This document shows, one piece after another, positions 5,451-7,591 of a stretch of 7,591 nucleotides of DNA. Under the pieces are notes generated by a model. The model worked only from the letters and a program-made list of their open reading frames with translations. It was not told where the DNA came from and did not search any database. The position numbers and the translations under genes are program-made. Within the stretch, counting starts at the first letter, position 1. Each line of letters starts with the position of its first letter. The stretch is from Bacteroidota bacterium (GTDB lineage Bacteria > Bacteroidota > Bacteroidia > 2-12-FULL-35-15): positions 1 through 7,591 of the forward strand of contig JAIOQD010000386.1 in NCBI GenBank assembly GCA_021413595.1, written 5' to 3'.

Positions 5451-6686
5451 ATGATGAAACATACTTTTTTCCTTTTTTTTCTCTTGGTTATTTTAACACC
5501 CACTCAGGCTAGCCCCGGAAAATTGAATAGTTATAAACTAATTCACTCCTATTCCATTTCCGAGTTGGATTCCATTTGGAAAAACAAAAAGATCAACAAG
5601 TTCATGGCAAAGATTAGTTATCCCATTGATGTATTTGAGGTGATCTATGAAACCACATGGCATGATGGGACATCTGTTGAAGCTTCCGGCATATTTTTTC
5701 TGCCCAGAAAAAAAGGAGAAGAGTTTCCTATGATATGTTATCACCACGGAACACAGACTATAAAAGATCGTAAGATCAAGTTTGAAGGGGAACAAGCTAT
5801 TTGTGCGGCATTTTCTACAAGTGGCTATATGGTGGCTTTTCCTGATTATATTGGTATAGGAAGCGGCAAAAAAACGCATCTTTATCTTCACGTTGAAACT
5901 GAAGCGGCAGCAGCAATTGATTTATTACGTGCTGTAAAGGAGTTGATTGCTAAAGAGGATGCTAAGCAAAGTAAGTATTTATTTTTAGCCGGCTATTCTC
6001 AAGGTGGCCATGCAACTTTAGCTACCCTTAAAGTGATGCAGGAAAAATACCCTACTGAATTCAATGTTACTGCATCAGCACCTATGAGTGGGGCTTATGA
6101 TTTAGGCGGTGTGCAAAGTGAAGTGATGTTTAAACCCTATTCTCATCCAGGTTATTTACCTTACCTAATGTATTCTTATCAGGAGGTATATAAGTGTTTT
6201 AAAGACGGAACCTGTTCTTTCAAAGCTCCTTATGCAGAAATGTTACCGGCATATTATGATGGTAAGCACACCATGAGCGATATCAACAAAGTAATGCCCG
6301 AAGTACCTAAAGATATATTGACAGATGAGTTTTTACTTGACTATTCTAATGATGAAAAGCTTCCATTTAAGTTAGCAATTGCTGAAAACAGCGTACACAA
6401 TTGGAAACCGGAAACACCTGTACTTTTTTGTTATTGCAAAGCCGATGAGCAGGTAAATTACAAAAATGCGCTTATCGCATCTGATGCTATGAAATTAAAA
6501 GGTGCCGAAAATATTAAACTTCGCCATACCAGTCGTAAAATGGGGCATAAGAGTTGCGCAGTATTTTCCTCTGTATATGCAAAAATGTATTTCGACAGTT
6601 TTGTTAAAGGAAGCAAAAAAGGGCGAAAAGGTCCATTAATAAATAGAATGGCTTTATCACTAGCTAAAATGAAAGTGAAGAAATGA
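5451..6686 (+). CDS. Secreted alpha/beta hydrolase, lipase/esterase-like
   Basis: This 411-residue protein begins with a short positive start and a hydrophobic run (HTFFLFFLLVILTP), with a likely signal peptidase I site after TQA (residue 20). It should therefore leave the cytoplasm, to the periplasm or beyond; no lipobox cysteine is seen. The alpha/beta-hydrolase signature is complete: oxyanion-hole region YHHGTQ (97-102), FPDYIGIGSGK, nucleophile elbow GYSQGG with S183, acid D332 in CKADEQVNY, and H366 in KMGHKSC. The layout resembles secretory lipases and prolyl-oligopeptidase-type esterases, but the substrate cannot be told. The C-terminus is basic (ending KMKVKK), with no type IX sorting domain recognised. 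Two adjacent ATGs (5451, 5454) are both plausible. It lies inside the suf operon, 128 bases after sufB and 51 before sufC, with no evident link to Fe-S assembly. Confidence 0.88.
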   Translation: MMKHTFFLFFLLVILTPTQASPGKLNSYKLIHSYSISELDSIWKNKKINKFMAKISYPIDVFEVIYETTWHDGTSVEASGIFFLPRKKGEEFPMICYHHGTQTIKDRKIKFEGEQAICAAFSTSGYMVAFPDYIGIGSGKKTHLYLHVETEAAAAIDLLRAVKELIAKEDAKQSKYLFLAGYSQGGHATLATLKVMQEKYPTEFNVTASAPMSGAYDLGGVQSEVMFKPYSHPGYLPYLMYSYQEVYKCFKDGTCSFKAPYAEMLPAYYDGKHTMSDINKVMPEVPKDILTDEFLLDYSNDEKLPFKLAIAENSVHNWKPETPVLFCYCKADEQVNYKNALIASDAMKLKGAENIKLRHTSRKMGHKSCAVFSSVYAKMYFDSFVKGSKKGRKGPLINRMALSLAKMKVKK

Positions 6687-6737
6687 TTTAAATGTGAAAA
6701 TTTTTAAGTTCTTATTACAACAATAAAAAAATAAACT

Positions 6738-7493
6738 ATGTTATCAATAAAAAATTTACACGCTTCAATTGATGGAAAAGAAATTCTGAAAGGAATTAAT
6801 TTAGAAATTAAAGCAGGAGAAGTGCACGCCATTATGGGACCCAATGGTTCAGGTAAAAGTACCTTATCCGCAGTACTTGCAGGAAGATCAGATTATGAAG
6901 TTACTGAAGGCGAAGTCCTTTTCAACGGCAAAAATTTGCTTGAATTATCTCCTGAAGATAGAGCTAGAGAAGGAGTATTTCTTGCATTTCAATATCCAAT
7001 AGAAATTCCGGGTGTAAGCAATGTTAATTTTTTGAAAACTGCAATAAATGAAATTCGTGCTTACAAAGGGTTGGATCCAATGGAAGCGAAAGATTTTTTA
7101 GCGATGCTGAAAGAGAAACAAAAATTAGTAGAGCTGGATGGGAAACTAGCAAACCGTTCTGTTAATGAAGGTTTTAGTGGTGGAGAGAAAAAACGCAACG
7201 AAATATTTCAAATGGCAATGCTTGAACCAAAACTTGCAATACTTGATGAAACCGACAGCGGACTTGATATTGATGCTTTACGTGTAGTTGCAAATGGGGT
7301 AAATAAATTAAAGTCAAAAGAGAATGCAACCATTGTAATTACGCATTATCAGCGATTGTTGGATTATATTGTACCTGATGTGGTTCACATACTTTACAAT
7401 GGAAAAATTGTAAAATCCGGACCTAAAGAATTAGCCTTGGAATTGGAAGAAAGAGGATACGATTTCATTAAAGCTGAGGCTGAATTATTATAG
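6738..7493 (+). CDS. sufC: SufC, ABC-type ATPase of the SufBCD complex
   Basis: SufC hydrolyses ATP to drive conformational changes in the SufB-SufC2-SufD scaffold; it is a soluble ABC ATPase, not a transporter subunit. The 251-residue length is typical. All motifs are present: Walker A GPNGSGKST (34-42), Q-loop Q85 in LAFQYPIEIPGV, signature FSGGEKKRNEI (146-156), Walker B LAILDE with D170 and E171, D-loop SGLD (174-177), and switch H203 in VITHYQRLL. FQYPxEIPGV and SGGEKKRNEI are characteristic of SufC rather than transport ATPases. The ATG at 6738 follows an A-rich leader without a Shine-Dalgarno sequence. The preceding 51-base gap has no TAnnTTTG promoter, so expression probably depends on read-through from sufB and the hydrolase. 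sufD would be expected downstream but is not in the window. Confidence 0.97.
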   Translation: MLSIKNLHASIDGKEILKGINLEIKAGEVHAIMGPNGSGKSTLSAVLAGRSDYEVTEGEVLFNGKNLLELSPEDRAREGVFLAFQYPIEIPGVSNVNFLKTAINEIRAYKGLDPMEAKDFLAMLKEKQKLVELDGKLANRSVNEGFSGGEKKRNEIFQMAMLEPKLAILDETDSGLDIDALRVVANGVNKLKSKENATIVITHYQRLLDYIVPDVVHILYNGKIVKSGPKELALELEERGYDFIKAEAELL

Positions 7494-7505
7494 AATTTTT
7501 ATTAC

Positions 7506-7542
7506 AGCGCACAGTCTTCGACAAGCTCTGACTGATTGCGCT
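7506..7542. repeat. Hairpin downstream of sufC
   Basis: AGCGCACAGTC (7506-7516) can pair with GACTG-at-TGCGCT (7530-7542), giving 11 base pairs interrupted by a 2-base bulge around a 13-base loop. The loop carries TTCGACAAGCTC. It is more GC-rich than its surroundings. A run of T does not follow (TTGG instead), so it is not a classic intrinsic terminator. It may act as an mRNA-stabilising or attenuating structure between sufC and whatever follows. Confidence 0.55.
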
Positions 7543-7567
7543 TTGGTTATCACATTGAGCCTGTCGG
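7517..7567. repeat. Dispersed-type inverted repeat (CTTCGACAAGCTC motif)
   Basis: CGACAAGCTC (7519-7528) and GAGCCTGTCG (7557-7566) are near-perfect inverted copies with one mismatch. From memory, CTTCGACAAGCTC and CATTGAGCCTGTCG words belong to a family of intergenic repeats scattered through many Bacteroidota genomes. They overlap the hairpin at 7506-7542, so alternative folds are possible. The remaining bases from 7494 to the window end hold no recognisable coding region. Confidence 0.55.
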
Positions 7568-7591
7568 AACGTTTACGAAAGCATTTGATGC

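Noticed and set aside
5538..5891. 117-codon open frame on the minus strand
   Set aside because: It is antisense to the hydrolase N-terminal half, which has clear family motifs; no family features are seen in the shadow.
5410..6705. Inverted AAAATTTTC / GAAAATTTT words around the hydrolase gene, as if it too were repeat-framed
   Set aside because: The shared word is 9 bases of low-complexity AT sequence, far weaker than the frames around the four-helix-bundle and GT2 genes.
2994..6722. Shared word ATTACAACA in the leaders of sufA (2994-3002) and sufC (6714-6722)
   Set aside because: Nine AT-rich bases in two leaders is weak evidence for a common regulatory or translation signal.
7506..7550. 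Intrinsic terminator after sufC
   Set aside because: The stem is good but no T-run follows it, and sufD is expected to be co-transcribed; it is kept as a hairpin repeat only.

Overview
The window is low-GC, chromosome-like DNA that looks like a member of the Bacteroidota. The support is the protein flavour (SUF proteins, OafA-type acyltransferase, IVP-type four-helix-bundle protein), the A-rich leaders without Shine-Dalgarno sequences, two promoters that fit the Bacteroidota pattern TTTG-N20/21-TAnnTTTG, and AT-rich intergenic repeats of a style common in that phylum. No rRNA, tRNA, CRISPR array, transposase or phage gene is visible.

Left part (about 1-2861, minus strand): a three-gene glycan module read right to left. 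It holds an integral-membrane acyltransferase-3 protein, a DPM1-like GT2 glycosyltransferase starting 16 bases after it, and a STELLO/DUF288-type glycosyltransferase-like protein that runs off the left edge. A Bacteroidota-type promoter sits just upstream of the preferred acyltransferase start. The module probably builds or decorates a surface polysaccharide or glycolipid. Inverted copies of a 13-mer (TTAATTTGAAAAT) bracket the GT2 gene.

Centre and right (about 2927-7591, plus strand): a divergently transcribed SUF iron-sulfur cluster operon. A promoter overlaps one dyad and is followed at the likely transcription start by a perfect 17-base palindrome; both dyads are operator candidates. The genes are an A-type carrier (sufA/iscA/erpA-like), sufB and sufC; sufD, sufS and sufE are not in the window and may follow. 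The operon is interrupted twice by unrelated genes on the same strand. A 23S-rRNA-intervening-sequence-type four-helix-bundle gene, framed by inverted tandem AAAGTTT repeats, lies between the A-type gene and sufB. A secreted alpha/beta hydrolase with a complete Ser-Asp-His triad lies between sufB and sufC. The window ends in a non-coding stretch with hairpin repeats containing the CTTCGACAAGCTC-type motif.

The most notable signal is the roughly 508-bp repeat-framed four-helix-bundle unit. Removing it on paper leaves sufA and sufB about 10 bases apart, so it looks like a discrete insertion cassette. The regulatory palindromes and the hydrolase splitting sufB from sufC come next.
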